Source: Cyanobacteria bacterium HKST-UBA02
GTDB lineage: Bacteria > Cyanobacteriota > Vampirovibrionia > Obscuribacterales > Obscuribacteraceae
Assembly: GCA_020431945.1 (NCBI GenBank)
Contig: JAGQHH010000173.1
Coordinates: 1-34,899 of the forward strand
Reading direction: 5' to 3'
DNA length: 34,899 nucleotides
The position numbers and the translations under genes were made by a program. The notes under the pieces were generated by a model. That model was not told the DNA's origin and did not search any database. It saw only the letters and a list, made by a program, of their open reading frames with translations. Each line of letters opens with the position of its first letter. The first letter of the stretch is position 1. Below, piece by piece: positions 15,117 through 23,499 of the stretch.

Positions 15117-15941
15117 ATGCCAACAGTAGACGAGCAACAAAAAAGCGAATTGATGAGCCTCACCCACCAGGCTATCCAGGCGGACAGCCCGGAGGGCTCA
15201 CAGGAGCTCTATCGCAAACTCGTGGAGATGCTCTTTCAAATCTGCAACAAGAACCAGAAAGAGATCGCCGCCGAGTTGCAAAATCTATCCAAGGCTCTCG
15301 AGTCTCTGGGCAAAGATGAAGACGCCATCGAGTTCAAGCAGCGAACCTGCGCGGTGATGCTCGAGATAAGCATGGAAGAAAGACGGCGAAACCGTCCCGC
15401 TTCACCTGCAGCAGTGGCATCACCTCCTGCTGCATCACCTCCTGCTGCCAGTCCGCCCGCGCCTCCGGCACCCACCACTAATGGTGCCCGTTCCAAAATC
15501 ATCGGCACCCCCTCGCAGTCCATGGAGACACACAAGCACGCCCTGCCATTTGCCAGGCTGGTCTATCTCTATATGGGCACCACAGACTATGAGGCGACCC
15601 TGGCATATTACCGCGACGTCCTCATGGGGGAGGAGGTCTGGACCTTCGAGCGATTCGGCGCCCGGGTGACGGCATTCATGCTCTCCCACGGACCCCTTGT
15701 CCTGATCAGCGATCACCGCAGGAAAGCATCGTGCCAGCCGGTCTTCGAAGTGGACGACCTGGAGGATACCGCCAGGAGGCTCAGCCAGAGAGGCTGGAAG
15801 CCGGTATCCGGTCCATTCGGCACCCCCAACGGCGAAGCCTATAGCTTCGAGGACCCTTCCGGCAATCTGCTCGCCATCTTCGAAGCCGATCCCAAAAGCA
15901 CCGACCGTAGCTATTTCGATCCCACCGGTAACGACGCCTGA
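15117..15941 (+). CDS. Helical-domain protein fused to a VOC (glyoxalase-like) domain
   Basis: 274 residues in three parts. Residues 1-90 are helical, with two short TPR-like repeats ('AIQADSPEGSQELYRKLVEM', 'LSKALESLGKDEDAIEF'). Residues 91-130 are a Pro/Ala/Ser linker with a repeated 'SPPAA' unit (tandem 12-15-nt repeats at about 15415-15460). Residues 140-262 are a vicinal-oxygen-chelate fold: 'ARLVYLYMGTTDYEATLAYYRDVL', an arginine-rich 'RFGARVTAFML', and 'EAYSFEDPSGNLLAIFE', which holds the usual DPxGN-x-(L/I) and terminal Glu. The family includes glyoxalase I, dioxygenases and resistance proteins; the first metal ligand position is unclear, so activity is uncertain. It sits between the beta-oxidation enzyme and a TPR protein with gaps of 18 and 2 nt, so it is probably an operon member. 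Confidence 0.87.
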   Translation: MPTVDEQQKSELMSLTHQAIQADSPEGSQELYRKLVEMLFQICNKNQKEIAAELQNLSKALESLGKDEDAIEFKQRTCAVMLEISMEERRRNRPASPAAVASPPAASPPAASPPAPPAPTTNGARSKIIGTPSQSMETHKHALPFARLVYLYMGTTDYEATLAYYRDVLMGEEVWTFERFGARVTAFMLSHGPLVLISDHRRKASCQPVFEVDDLEDTARRLSQRGWKPVSGPFGTPNGEAYSFEDPSGNLLAIFEADPKSTDRSYFDPTGNDA

Positions 15942-15943
15942 GC

Positions 15944-16930
15944 ATGAAAAAGAACCCGATCACCGAAATGCTGTCCATGCTCAAAGAGAGCTTATTCCGG
16001 GTCGGCGAGAAAAAGCGCCTGGGTACTCATAAAGCGCATATGGACGAACGTGAAGCCGGAACCCATGCCGATATGCTCAGCAAAGTCCATGACGCCGAGC
16101 ACCTCTCGGTCCGCCAGCAAAAGGTGGAGCACCACGGGCACAATTTCTGGAGCTATTATTTTCACGGCGAGCACCCGGATCTCAACGCACCGCTTCCTGA
16201 TTATCTGGAATCCACCCTGGACGACAATTTCCAGATGCAATCGCGCCTGGTGGCGCAGCATCCGCTCACCAGGGTGACCACCGGCGACGGTGTCGGCGAA
16301 AGCGAAGAAACCATAGAAAAGCGCTGGGTGAGGTATTACACCGTGGGCACCTCGGCCCTCAATGACGCCAATTACAGCCTCGCCGAGAAGAACTTCCGTC
16401 TCAGCCTGGACGAATCGGAAAAGCTCGAGAACAAGCGAAGCCGGCAGAAAGCCCTTTCCTCGAAAGGGCTCGGCGAAGCTCTCCAGTACCAGGGAATGCA
16501 GGCGGATGCCGACCGCTATCTGGAGCAGGCGCTGCTGCTCGACGAAGAGATTCTGGGAAGCGGTGACGGCAGCATCGAAGACGAGTTCTATGATCTGGCA
16601 AGGCACTTCGTGGACGAAGACAAGTACGAAGAGGTAGAGAAGCTCTTCGAGGATCTCAGAGCCAGGCTGCGTATGTCGGTGGGCAGAAAAGATCCCCTCA
16701 TGGTCCGCTGTCTCAACGAGCTGGCGATACTCTACTGTCACGATCACAAATGGGATCGAGCCGAGCCGCTCCTCATCCGAGCAGCCGACGTCCTGAAAGC
16801 ACTGGATCCGGTGCCTGCCGTTCAGCTAGCCGCCATCGAGCACAACTACGGCTCCCTGCTCGAAGCAAGCGGGCGAATCGAAGAAGCACAGCTCCACTAC
16901 CAGACCGCTTACGAGCTCCTGGAAAAATAA
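15944..16930 (+). CDS. TPR-repeat protein
   Basis: 328 residues, cytosolic. Residues about 125-325 hold four to five TPR motifs in the style of kinesin-light-chain repeats: 'GTSALNDANYSLAEKNFRLSL', 'LGEALQYQGMQADADRYLEQAL' in outline, 'LNELAILYCHDHKWDRAEPLL' in outline, and 'NYGSLLEASGRIEEAQLHYQTA' in outline. The first 120 residues are polar and His-rich in the middle ('VEHHGHNFWSYYFHGEHPD'). TPRs bind other proteins; the partner is unknown. The ATG follows the preceding stop by 2 nt. The stop abuts the stop of the convergent oxidoreductase gene. Confidence 0.88.
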   Translation: MKKNPITEMLSMLKESLFRVGEKKRLGTHKAHMDEREAGTHADMLSKVHDAEHLSVRQQKVEHHGHNFWSYYFHGEHPDLNAPLPDYLESTLDDNFQMQSRLVAQHPLTRVTTGDGVGESEETIEKRWVRYYTVGTSALNDANYSLAEKNFRLSLDESEKLENKRSRQKALSSKGLGEALQYQGMQADADRYLEQALLLDEEILGSGDGSIEDEFYDLARHFVDEDKYEEVEKLFEDLRARLRMSVGRKDPLMVRCLNELAILYCHDHKWDRAEPLLIRAADVLKALDPVPAVQLAAIEHNYGSLLEASGRIEEAQLHYQTAYELLEK

Positions 16931-17920
16931 TCAGTTGCAAGAGACCACGATCTTGCCGCACTGCTGATTCGACTCCATGTACTCATGGGCGTCGACGATC
17001 CGATCGAGCGGGAAGACACGGTCCACCACCGGCTTGAAAGCGCCGCTTTCGAGCCGGTCGAGGACATATTTCTTGCCCCGGGCAAGACGCTCTTCGTCCT
17101 TGGTGATCTGAAACATCGTATAGCCGCTGATACTGATCCCTTTCGAGAGAGCGGTGCGCAGCGGGAAAGGCGACCGCTCCAGGCTGAGGGCACCATAGAC
17201 GAAAATCTTTCCTTCGAAGGCTGCTGCTTTAGCCAGCTCATCGATGATCGGCCCGGCGATAGCGTCGAATACGATCTCGGCGCCCTTACCGCCGGTAATG
17301 TCTTTCACTCTGGCGATGAGATTCTCGCTGTCCGTGACAATCACATGATCCGCTCCGGCTTCCAGGAGCCTATCTTTTTTGGCCCCGGATCTGGTGGTGG
17401 CGATGCTTATCGCTCCGGCATCCCGGGCTATTTGAATGGCTGCATAACCGACCGAACTGCTGGCGGCGGTGATTACAACATGCTGATCTTTGCTCAGACA
17501 GCCAATATCGATCAGGGCACCATAGGCAGTGAGATATTGCATCCATACCGAGGCTGCCTCGTTGGGCGGCAGGCTTCCGGGCATGGTGGAGACAAAACGA
17601 GCCGGAACCACCGCCTGCTCTCCGTAGACTCCATATTTGCTCTGGGAAAACGCCGGGATGGTGCTGACATAGTCACCGGGGGAAAGACCGGTGACACCTT
17701 CGCCGACCCCTTCTACTGTCCCGGAAGCCTCATAGCCTATACGGGCAGGCAGGACTGGTTTTTCCAAATAGAGCCCCTGGCGGAAGAGCACCTCCGCCCG
17801 GTTGAGACCCAGGGAATGCACCCGGAGGCTGACCTCGCCCGATCCGGGCTTCTGGCTCTCGATTTCCTCCAGTTTCAGGACCGAAGCAGCGCCGGTCTCG
17901 TAAAATCTCACTACTTTCAC
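16931..17920 (-). CDS. Zinc-free NAD(P)H:quinone oxidoreductase-type medium-chain dehydrogenase
   Basis: 329 residues. It begins 'VKVVRFYETG' and carries the N-terminal GroES-like fold ('SLGLNRAEVLFRQG', 'IGYEASGTVEGVGEGV', 'GDYVSTIP') and a Rossmann domain with the nucleotide site 'TAASSSVGYAAIQIARDAGA', the AA-x-x-x-VG variant common in quinone-oxidoreductase (zeta-crystallin) relatives. The Cys ligands for structural and catalytic zinc of alcohol dehydrogenases are absent. It probably reduces quinones or enals with NADPH. The start is GTG 17920, with GGAG 6 nt upstream; an open frame runs further to 18139 but overlaps the divergent ribokinase gene and is unlike the family. The spacer to the divergent start at 17967 is only 46 nt, so the two promoters must overlap. 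Confidence 0.92.
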   Translation of the reverse strand: MKVVRFYETGAASVLKLEEIESQKPGSGEVSLRVHSLGLNRAEVLFRQGLYLEKPVLPARIGYEASGTVEGVGEGVTGLSPGDYVSTIPAFSQSKYGVYGEQAVVPARFVSTMPGSLPPNEAASVWMQYLTAYGALIDIGCLSKDQHVVITAASSSVGYAAIQIARDAGAISIATTRSGAKKDRLLEAGADHVIVTDSENLIARVKDITGGKGAEIVFDAIAGPIIDELAKAAAFEGKIFVYGALSLERSPFPLRTALSKGISISGYTMFQITKDEERLARGKKYVLDRLESGAFKPVVDRVFPLDRIVDAHEYMESNQQCGKIVVSCN

Positions 17921-17966
17921 ATCGGACTCCGTACAATATAAGCTTCGCTTCTTAAGGATATCGCTA

Positions 17967-18902
17967 ATGGCAAGCTCGATAGTCGTTGTTGGAAGCCTGA
18001 GCCTCGATATGGTCTTCAAGGTGGACCGCCGGCCCGGCAAAGGCGAAACCATAAAAGGTAAGTCATTCGAGACTTTCGTCGGGGGCAAGGGCAACAACCA
18101 GGCACTGGCAGCCGCCCTCTGCGGAGGCAACGTCGCCATGGTCGGCCGGGTAGGCGACGACTCCTATGGTCAGACGATCATGGACACCCTGGAGAGCACC
18201 GGGGTGGAGATCAGCCATCTGATGGCCAGCCCCGAGTTCGGCACCGGGCTTGCCAATATATATGTAGACCCCGATGGGGACAACAGCATAGTGATAGTCC
18301 CCCGGGCCAACGACACTCTCACCCCGGACTTCGTAGACGAAGCCTCCGAGCTCATCAAGCTCGCCCGGCTCATGCTCCTGCAGCTGGAGATTCCTCTCGA
18401 GACCGTTCTTCACGCCGCCCGCAAGGGTCGGGAGCTGGGCAAGACAGTCATGCTCAATCCGGCACCGGCGCCCCCGGACGGCAAACTTCCCGATGGATTA
18501 TTAGAATTGCTCGATTACCTGCTGCCCAACCAGAGCGAAGCCGAGCTTCTCACCGGCATCGAAGTCACCGATCGAGAATCAGCCTTCAAAGCTGCAGCAG
18601 CCCTGAAAGAGACCTGCCCCGGAGCGGTCCTGATCACCATGGGTGAGCACGGGGTCTGCGGACTGGATGCCGATGGAGCCGAGGTCAGCCAGGAGAGCTT
18701 TCCTGTGGAGGTGGTGGACACCACCGCAGCCGGCGACGCCTTTTGCGGTGCCCTGGCTGCCCGGCTGGTAGAAGGCGACAGCCTCGATGCCAGCCTCCGT
18801 TTCGCCTGTGCAGCAGGCGCTCTGGCCACCACCAAAGAAGGCGCCGTGCCGTCCCTGCCCATGCAGACCGAGGTGGAAGAGCTGCTCTCGGTGAAAGCCT
18901 GA
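17967..18902 (+). CDS. rbsK-like: Ribokinase-family (PfkB) sugar kinase
   Basis: 311 residues, the length of ribokinase. Motifs in order: 'VVVGSLSLDMVFKVDRRPGKGE' in outline at the start, 'FVGGKGNNQALAAALCGG' (substrate and lid region, GGKG-NQA), 'VIVPRANDTL', 'LNPAPAPPD', 'LLPNQSEAELLTG', and 'DTTAAGDAFCGALAARL' with the catalytic base Asp257 in the GD motif. It phosphorylates ribose or a related sugar with ATP; exact substrate not shown. ATG 17967 has AAGGAT about 9 nt upstream. No ribose transporter is next to it. A short terminator-like hairpin follows about 100 nt downstream. Confidence 0.93.
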   Translation: MASSIVVVGSLSLDMVFKVDRRPGKGETIKGKSFETFVGGKGNNQALAAALCGGNVAMVGRVGDDSYGQTIMDTLESTGVEISHLMASPEFGTGLANIYVDPDGDNSIVIVPRANDTLTPDFVDEASELIKLARLMLLQLEIPLETVLHAARKGRELGKTVMLNPAPAPPDGKLPDGLLELLDYLLPNQSEAELLTGIEVTDRESAFKAAAALKETCPGAVLITMGEHGVCGLDADGAEVSQESFPVEVVDTTAAGDAFCGALAARLVEGDSLDASLRFACAAGALATTKEGAVPSLPMQTEVEELLSVKA

Positions 18903-18999
18903 CGGGCCGGACAGAGAGCCTCCTGAGTGGGAATAATACGAAGACCTCGATGGGCCAGGGTACCATTTGTTCACAAGTGCCCTCTATCATCGTCATAAC

Positions 19000-19018
19000 A
19001 AGGCATCTCGCCTTTTTT
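19000..19018 (+). terminator. Possible intrinsic terminator after the ribokinase gene
   Basis: AAGGC-ATCTC-GCCTT followed by TTTT. The stem is only 5 bp, but it is followed directly by a U-run and lies in the spacer between two genes. Confidence 0.45.
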
Positions 19019-19049
19019 CCCCTTGTTTAGAAAATAGAGGATAGAGGTC

Positions 19050-19151
19050 ATGGGTTGACGGCCTTTCCAACCGTGTCCTACGCCGACCTACCGCCCGGAA
19101 CCCCAGTGGCGCCCCAGGGATGACGAAAGGATACGTCCAGATTCACAGGTT
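19050..19151 (+). other. Upstream in-frame extension of the next gene, broken by one TGA
   Basis: ATG 19050 has AGAGG and GAGG purine runs just before it. Read in the frame of the following gene it gives M-G-stop(TGA 19056-19058) and then an open, Pro/Arg-rich stretch ('RPFQPCPTPTYRPEPQW...') that runs without a break into the codon GTG 19152. That GTG has almost no ribosome-binding site. A single base (TGG to TGA) would explain it. It could be a nonsense mutation, a sequence error or a readthrough site. Confidence 0.5.
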
Positions 19152-21599
19152 GTGAATCCACGGGTATTTACACCCGATCCCAACCAAATACGAGACATCC
19201 GGCGTATTAACGACGGAACGGTTTCACCTGTCAGCGACAATTTCAACATTGTCGACCACGGGCGAGCCAAGAACGTCTGGAAAGACGACGCTGAGTACAA
19301 GAAGAGCGTCGGAGATACTTTCAAGTACACGGACAAGAACTATAAAGAAGCCTTCAACGAGGCGGCGCGCACGGGCAAGCCCGTGGTGGTCGTCTGGGCC
19401 GGCAAGGACGTCGACTACGCGCAGTCGGCGGTGGAAGGTCCGATCAGGGACGCCAAGAATGGCGGCGCCGATGCCGTCTATATCTTCGCCGATCGCGCCA
19501 GCATCGATCCCAATTCCGAGCTCGGCCAGTACGCTGCTAAAAACATCAACGAGAACATGACCTATACAGGCATCTTCGCGCTCGCAGCCGATGCCAACGG
19601 TCAACCGCACCTGGACGAAAAGCTCATCGCCAACACCTGGGGAGCTCGAGGCGAGATCACCAGTGTCATCAAAGATCAGCTCCAGTATGCCCAGCGTCGC
19701 ATGGATCAGCGCAAGGGACAGTTCAAAGTCCCGGATGCTCCCCCTGATAATCCCGATGCCAGGCCTGATACTAATCCCGATACCAATCCAGATACCAATC
19801 CCGAAAGCAGACCCGAGAGCGAGCCCCGCACTCCCGGCGAAAAGGCCCTCAAAGAGATCGACAGGCAGCGCCAGGAAATCTTCGACGCCATACTCTCGGC
19901 TCGCCGTGGCGATCTCAGCCCGGCGGGCGACCGCGCCGATGTTCTGAAGCGTAGCATGAACTTCGATCTGGACAGTCAGGGCTCCGCCGAGATGACCTTC
20001 GACCAGCGCCAGGCTCTCTTCGACCATGCGATAAAAATCGCCGACGGCATCAAGCCCGACGATCTGAAACTTGCCCGGGAAGAGAAGCAGAAACACCTGG
20101 ACGCCGAGAAGCTGAAAGCCGGCGGTGGTGATCCGGACACTCTCACCAAATTGAATGCCGACATGGCATGGCTCGACATCATGGAGAAGATGCCCGGCAT
20201 CACCCGCTTCGAGAAAGGCATGTCCAGCCTCAACAACTCCCAGTTCGATCAGGGCGTCAAAGACATCAAAGATGCCTTTGCCAGAAGCCCCGAGCTTGCC
20301 ACCAGCGAAAGCTATCTCGATCGCCTGGCTGAGACTCCCTACGATCTCCAGCGACTGGAGCGCGAGTTTCCCGGTGTCGATCTGAAGGCCGCCAGGCAGC
20401 GTCTCAACGACCGACTCAAAGACGATCCCGGCGCCTCCGTAGGCGACAACCTGCCTCCGGCGGATCGCGAAGGCAGGCTCGACCAGAATAGACCCGGTGA
20501 AGAGCCGAGAGTCGAACCAGAGAATCGGCCTCAGGACAAACCCCAACCCGAGACTCAGCCGGAAACTCGACCGGAAACCCATCCTCAAGACAATCCGGGA
20601 GCCAATCCAGAAACTCAGCCGGAAACCCAGCCCGAGGGCGGAGACAAGCCGCCGGCTAATTCAGAGCAACAGGTCATGGAACGGCTCGGTCAGGCCAACA
20701 GCCAGATCATGGAAGCTCTCTCCCAGGCTCGTGGTGCCAATTACGAGCAGGCTACGGCATTCTTCCAGAAAGCCATCGGTCTGGCGGACGGTGTCACCAC
20801 ATCCGATATCGCCACCGCCATGAACAGGGTACAAGCCGATCTGGCAGCCGAGAAGGCCAGCGCCACGCCGAATGAGGAACGGCTCAAAGCCATCCAGACA
20901 GCCGCGGTCAATGTGCAGCTTCTGGACAAGGCGGACGGTCTCACCCGTATCGACTACGGCATGTACTTGATGGGCAATAACGATCCGAAGACCGGCAAGC
21001 CTGACGCCCTGGGCGGTCTCGATCAGATAGGCGAAGCCGCCAAGAGACATCCGGAGCTTTTCCAGCGCGATGAGCTCATCAAAAACGTCGTCGGCCGAGC
21101 CCAGGCTGCCGGTGTCGATAATGACACCATAAAGGCCAGGATCAATAATCCCGATGTTTCCGCTTACTTAGACAAGCAGGCTCCCGAACCGGAAAAGCCC
21201 TATGTTCCTGAAAGAACCATGTTCGGTCCGGAAGAGGTGCAAGCCGGTCAGCAAGAAGCACTCAAGTCCGGAAGGACCTACTTCATGAAACTGGGCGGAA
21301 GCTGGTGCCCGGCATGCGTAGGAATGGACCGTACTACCCTGAAGGACAGCAGCGTTCAGCAGACAATCGCCCAGAACGGCATCTTCGGCAAAATGGACGT
21401 CGAGTTCGACAGCAACAATCCCCACTATGATCCCAGTACAATCAAGTTCGCGAAAGACCACAAAGTCACCGACTATCCGACAACCATCGCCTTCACGGTA
21501 AGCCAGAATCCGGACGGTTCCATCGCACTGGAGGAAAAAGCCAGATTTGTCGGAACCGATGCCAGAAAGTTCAAGAAATTCATCACGGATAACAGGTAG
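19152..21599 (+). CDS. Large protein with thioredoxin-like domains at both ends and a duplicated helical core
   Basis: 815 residues from GTG 19152, the first usable start after the TGA at 19056; the true start may be ATG 19050. Residues about 50-170 form a thioredoxin-like domain without Cys pair ('YKEAFNEAARTGKPVVVVWAG'). A linker of Asn-Pro-Asp-Thr repeats follows (about 197-226), then helical region A (about 230-440), a second linker rich in Pro-Glu-Thr-Gln repeats (about 455-500), helical region B (about 505-675), and a C-terminal thioredoxin-like domain with the redox pair C719-P-A-C722 after Trp ('GGSWCPACVGM'). Regions A and B look like an internal duplication (both have 'ALFDHAIKIADGI'/'AFFQKAIGLADGV', then a KA/EK-rich helix, then 'MPGITRFEKGM'/'DGLTRIDYGMYL'). 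No signal peptide is visible from this start. The active domain could reduce or isomerise disulfides. Partner unknown. Confidence 0.85.
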   Translation: MNPRVFTPDPNQIRDIRRINDGTVSPVSDNFNIVDHGRAKNVWKDDAEYKKSVGDTFKYTDKNYKEAFNEAARTGKPVVVVWAGKDVDYAQSAVEGPIRDAKNGGADAVYIFADRASIDPNSELGQYAAKNINENMTYTGIFALAADANGQPHLDEKLIANTWGARGEITSVIKDQLQYAQRRMDQRKGQFKVPDAPPDNPDARPDTNPDTNPDTNPESRPESEPRTPGEKALKEIDRQRQEIFDAILSARRGDLSPAGDRADVLKRSMNFDLDSQGSAEMTFDQRQALFDHAIKIADGIKPDDLKLAREEKQKHLDAEKLKAGGGDPDTLTKLNADMAWLDIMEKMPGITRFEKGMSSLNNSQFDQGVKDIKDAFARSPELATSESYLDRLAETPYDLQRLEREFPGVDLKAARQRLNDRLKDDPGASVGDNLPPADREGRLDQNRPGEEPRVEPENRPQDKPQPETQPETRPETHPQDNPGANPETQPETQPEGGDKPPANSEQQVMERLGQANSQIMEALSQARGANYEQATAFFQKAIGLADGVTTSDIATAMNRVQADLAAEKASATPNEERLKAIQTAAVNVQLLDKADGLTRIDYGMYLMGNNDPKTGKPDALGGLDQIGEAAKRHPELFQRDELIKNVVGRAQAAGVDNDTIKARINNPDVSAYLDKQAPEPEKPYVPERTMFGPEEVQAGQQEALKSGRTYFMKLGGSWCPACVGMDRTTLKDSSVQQTIAQNGIFGKMDVEFDSNNPHYDPSTIKFAKDHKVTDYPTTIAFTVSQNPDGSIALEEKARFVGTDARKFKKFITDNR
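19742..19827 (+). repeat. Coding tandem repeats (Asn-Pro-Asp-Thr)
   Basis: Imperfect 12-nt units of the type AATCC(C/A)GATACC, four to five copies, encoding the first linker of the thioredoxin-like protein. Such repeats vary in number by slippage. Confidence 0.75.
20548..20634 (+). repeat. Coding low-complexity repeats (Pro-Glu-Thr-Gln)
   Basis: Imperfect 12-nt units of the type GAAACTCAGCCG encode the second linker of the same protein, which joins the two helical regions. Confidence 0.7.
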
Positions 21600-21646
21600 A
21601 ATCATGCTTCGGGACTTCGTATTCCCGTGCATAGGGGTATTCGACT

Positions 21647-22138
21647 ATGAGCATGATCTATTACATGAGACTGGCCAATCAGGAAGAGCTGGACAAGCTG
21701 CTGCGGGATCCTGAGAGCATCGAAGACTGGCTGGACGATGATGACTACCAGGAAGAAGAGCTCGAGATGGGCAAGCTCTGGCACGGTGTCCACTTCCTCC
21801 TTACCGGCTCGCCCTGGGAAGGCGAAGAGCCGGCCTGCTATCTCCTTCATGGTGGCGAGACCATCGGCGATATCGATGTCGGCTACGGTCCCGCCCGAGC
21901 GATCAACCCCCAGCAAGTAAAAGCATTTCATGAATTTCTGAACAAAATCAACCGTGAAGAGATAGAGAAGCGATTCGATCAGAAAGCCTTTGTACAGAAC
22001 GAGATCTACCCTTCGGGCTGGGACCAGGGAAGCGACAAGGAAAGCATCGAATATCTCGACTCCAGCATCCGGGAACTGAAAGAATTCCTCGAAGTCGGTG
22101 CGAAGACGTCCTGCGGCGCAGTCATGTGGCTGTGCTGA
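21647..22138 (+). CDS. DUF1877 (YfbM-like) protein
   Basis: 163 residues. It starts 'MSMIYYMRLANQEELDKLL', like DUF1877/YfbM members ('MGMI-----S-EEL--L---P'), and contains the family-style 'LEMGKLWHGVHFLLTG' and 'GYGPARAINPQQVKAF' strings, with the conserved dry-sheet pattern K-W-H-x(1)-H-F-L-L-T-G. Length equals the family norm. The role is unknown; YfbM-type proteins are small cytosolic proteins, sometimes found beside toxin systems. ATG 21647 has AGGGG about 9 nt upstream. It follows the thioredoxin-like gene by 47 nt and could be co-transcribed. Confidence 0.9.
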   Translation: MSMIYYMRLANQEELDKLLRDPESIEDWLDDDDYQEEELEMGKLWHGVHFLLTGSPWEGEEPACYLLHGGETIGDIDVGYGPARAINPQQVKAFHEFLNKINREEIEKRFDQKAFVQNEIYPSGWDQGSDKESIEYLDSSIRELKEFLEVGAKTSCGAVMWLC

Positions 22139-22151
22139 TAAGAAAAAACAA

Positions 22152-22895
22152 TCAACGTCCCTCTCGCGCGAACAATCGCCGACTGGCTGCAATCGCCCCG
22201 TCCGAGTGATCCACTTCCGGATTGCGCAGACTGTGACGACCGTCATTGACCCAGCCAAGCCTCGGATCCTCGCGCCAGATGGCATTGCTACCAGATTCGG
22301 TGACTCTTCCCACCAGCTCATCGCGGTGAGTCGCACCGATACCTGCCTCTGCCAGGGCTCGCAGGAGGGAAGTCCTGACTTCCTCGACATCGACTTCATC
22401 GGTCAGATAGACAGATGGATAGAGCAACAACAGCATCCGGGATCGGGTACGTGCATCCTGAGAAAGCAAGCGGTCCTGCAACACGGCAAGCTCGCTCCAT
22501 CTGAGAGCCGGAAGCATGAACGCACCACCTATAATACCGATTAAAGTAGCATCCGCATTCTCTTTCAAAAACACCGGGATATCGAAATTCTCCGGAAACA
22601 TGCTCAGACCAAGACCAACCGAAAAGCCTCCTGTCAAACGCATCTCGACTGTATAAACAGGAAAAGAATCCAGGTCTCCGGTCTGAGACAGGGAAGAGAA
22701 AAGGGTATCGACCTCATCAGCGGCGCAACCGAAAAAGCGCTGGCATCCATCGTCGAAGTCGTCCTCCATCGTCGCTTCGATAAAGCTCTCATAGAGAATC
22801 GCCCAGAAACGCGGATCATCGAGAAGCTCATTGCGCTCGACTATTTCTTCGCTCAGATCCGGAAAGGGCTCAGCCCATGGTCTAGGCAACGACAT
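22152..22895 (-). CDS. Cytosolic protein, function unknown (possibly immunity-like)
   Basis: 247 residues from ATG 22895, which has AGGA 7 nt upstream; a TTG 18 nt earlier is in frame but lacks a site and overlaps the upstream gene. It is acidic, without signal or membrane helix. It starts with a helical region ('LLDDPRFWAILYESFIEAT'), then a strand pair ('VYTVEMRLTGGFSVGLGLSM') and a long helical C-terminal half with 'YPSVYLTDEVDVEEV' and a closing strand ('DPRLGWVNDGRHSLRNPEVD'). I do not recognise the family. The mixed acidic fold and its place next to another orphan gene recall immunity proteins, but there is no toxin alongside. Convergent with the DUF1877 gene. Confidence 0.75.
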   Translation of the reverse strand: MSLPRPWAEPFPDLSEEIVERNELLDDPRFWAILYESFIEATMEDDFDDGCQRFFGCAADEVDTLFSSLSQTGDLDSFPVYTVEMRLTGGFSVGLGLSMFPENFDIPVFLKENADATLIGIIGGAFMLPALRWSELAVLQDRLLSQDARTRSRMLLLLYPSVYLTDEVDVEEVRTSLLRALAEAGIGATHRDELVGRVTESGSNAIWREDPRLGWVNDGRHSLRNPEVDHSDGAIAASRRLFAREGR

Positions 22896-22899
22896 GGCT

Positions 22900-23397
22900 C
22901 TATCCTGAGACAAAATGAGGACTGAGATAAATCCTCAGTTCTCTTGAAGTACAGAGCACCAGATATTTTTCATCGGAGGAGAAGCCGCCGATGGAAAATT
23001 CATCGGGGTCCTCAGCAAGAATCAAGGGAAACCGCTGTATCCGCTCTGCCGTTGAGCCATCCACGATGATCATGCCACCGGGTTCATCGAAATCGATTTC
23101 GAGCCGCTCGCCGGAGCTGAGATCGCACAGAGTGATGTCACCGCCATCGGCACCATGGAAGAACCAACTCTCACCACCATAGTCGAGCTTCTGGCTGCGA
23201 GCCTCTCCCCAGGAGTCACCATTATCGAGGGCATCGATGGTTTCGGCATCCATTACTCGAGACATCTCTACCTCAGGCCGGAGCTCGAGACAGAACAAGC
23301 CTTGCCCGGTCCGCAAAAGCATCCGGTCCTTCTCGGGGAAGGTGAACTGCCTTATCGGGCCGATGGCAGGCAACTCCAGCTCAGTCCAGGTTTTCAT
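22900..23397 (-). CDS. Small beta-rich (propeller-blade-like) protein, function unknown
   Basis: 165 residues from ATG 23397. The sequence alternates short strands with 'KDRMLLRTGQGLFCLEL' near the start, 'YGGESWFFHGADGGDITL' in the middle and 'SSDEKYLVLCTSRELRIYL' near the end, in the way of beta-propeller blades. It may be a partial propeller or a small all-beta protein. Upstream in-frame starts exist (23433 and further), but none has a clear ribosome-binding site, so the start is uncertain. Its stop is 4 nt before the start of the next gene (22895), so the two form an operon. It is divergent from the sensor kinase pair. Confidence 0.68.
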   Translation of the reverse strand: MKTWTELELPAIGPIRQFTFPEKDRMLLRTGQGLFCLELRPEVEMSRVMDAETIDALDNGDSWGEARSQKLDYGGESWFFHGADGGDITLCDLSSGERLEIDFDEPGGMIIVDGSTAERIQRFPLILAEDPDEFSIGGFSSDEKYLVLCTSRELRIYLSPHFVSG

Positions 23398-23499
23398 AAC
23401 AGTGAATTCTAAACCCAAGCGTCTTATATTCATAGCCCGAATGGGAGCCAACGACCTCCCGGGAATCATATAGATATATAGAGCTATGGTTCTCTTTTC

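Noticed and set aside
15415..15460. Repeat element in the VOC gene
   Set aside because: It is a short in-frame Ser-Pro-Pro-Ala-Ala linker, described with the gene.
19224..20588. A 454-residue antisense reading frame
   Set aside because: It lies opposite the repeat-rich thioredoxin-like gene; its Gly/Ile-rich repeats are the reverse complement of the Pro/Glu/Asn repeats. No ribosome-binding site and no motif.
19742..20634. Possible CRISPR or mobile repeat array
   Set aside because: The units are about 12 nt, follow the codon frame and encode Pro-rich linkers; there are no spacers.
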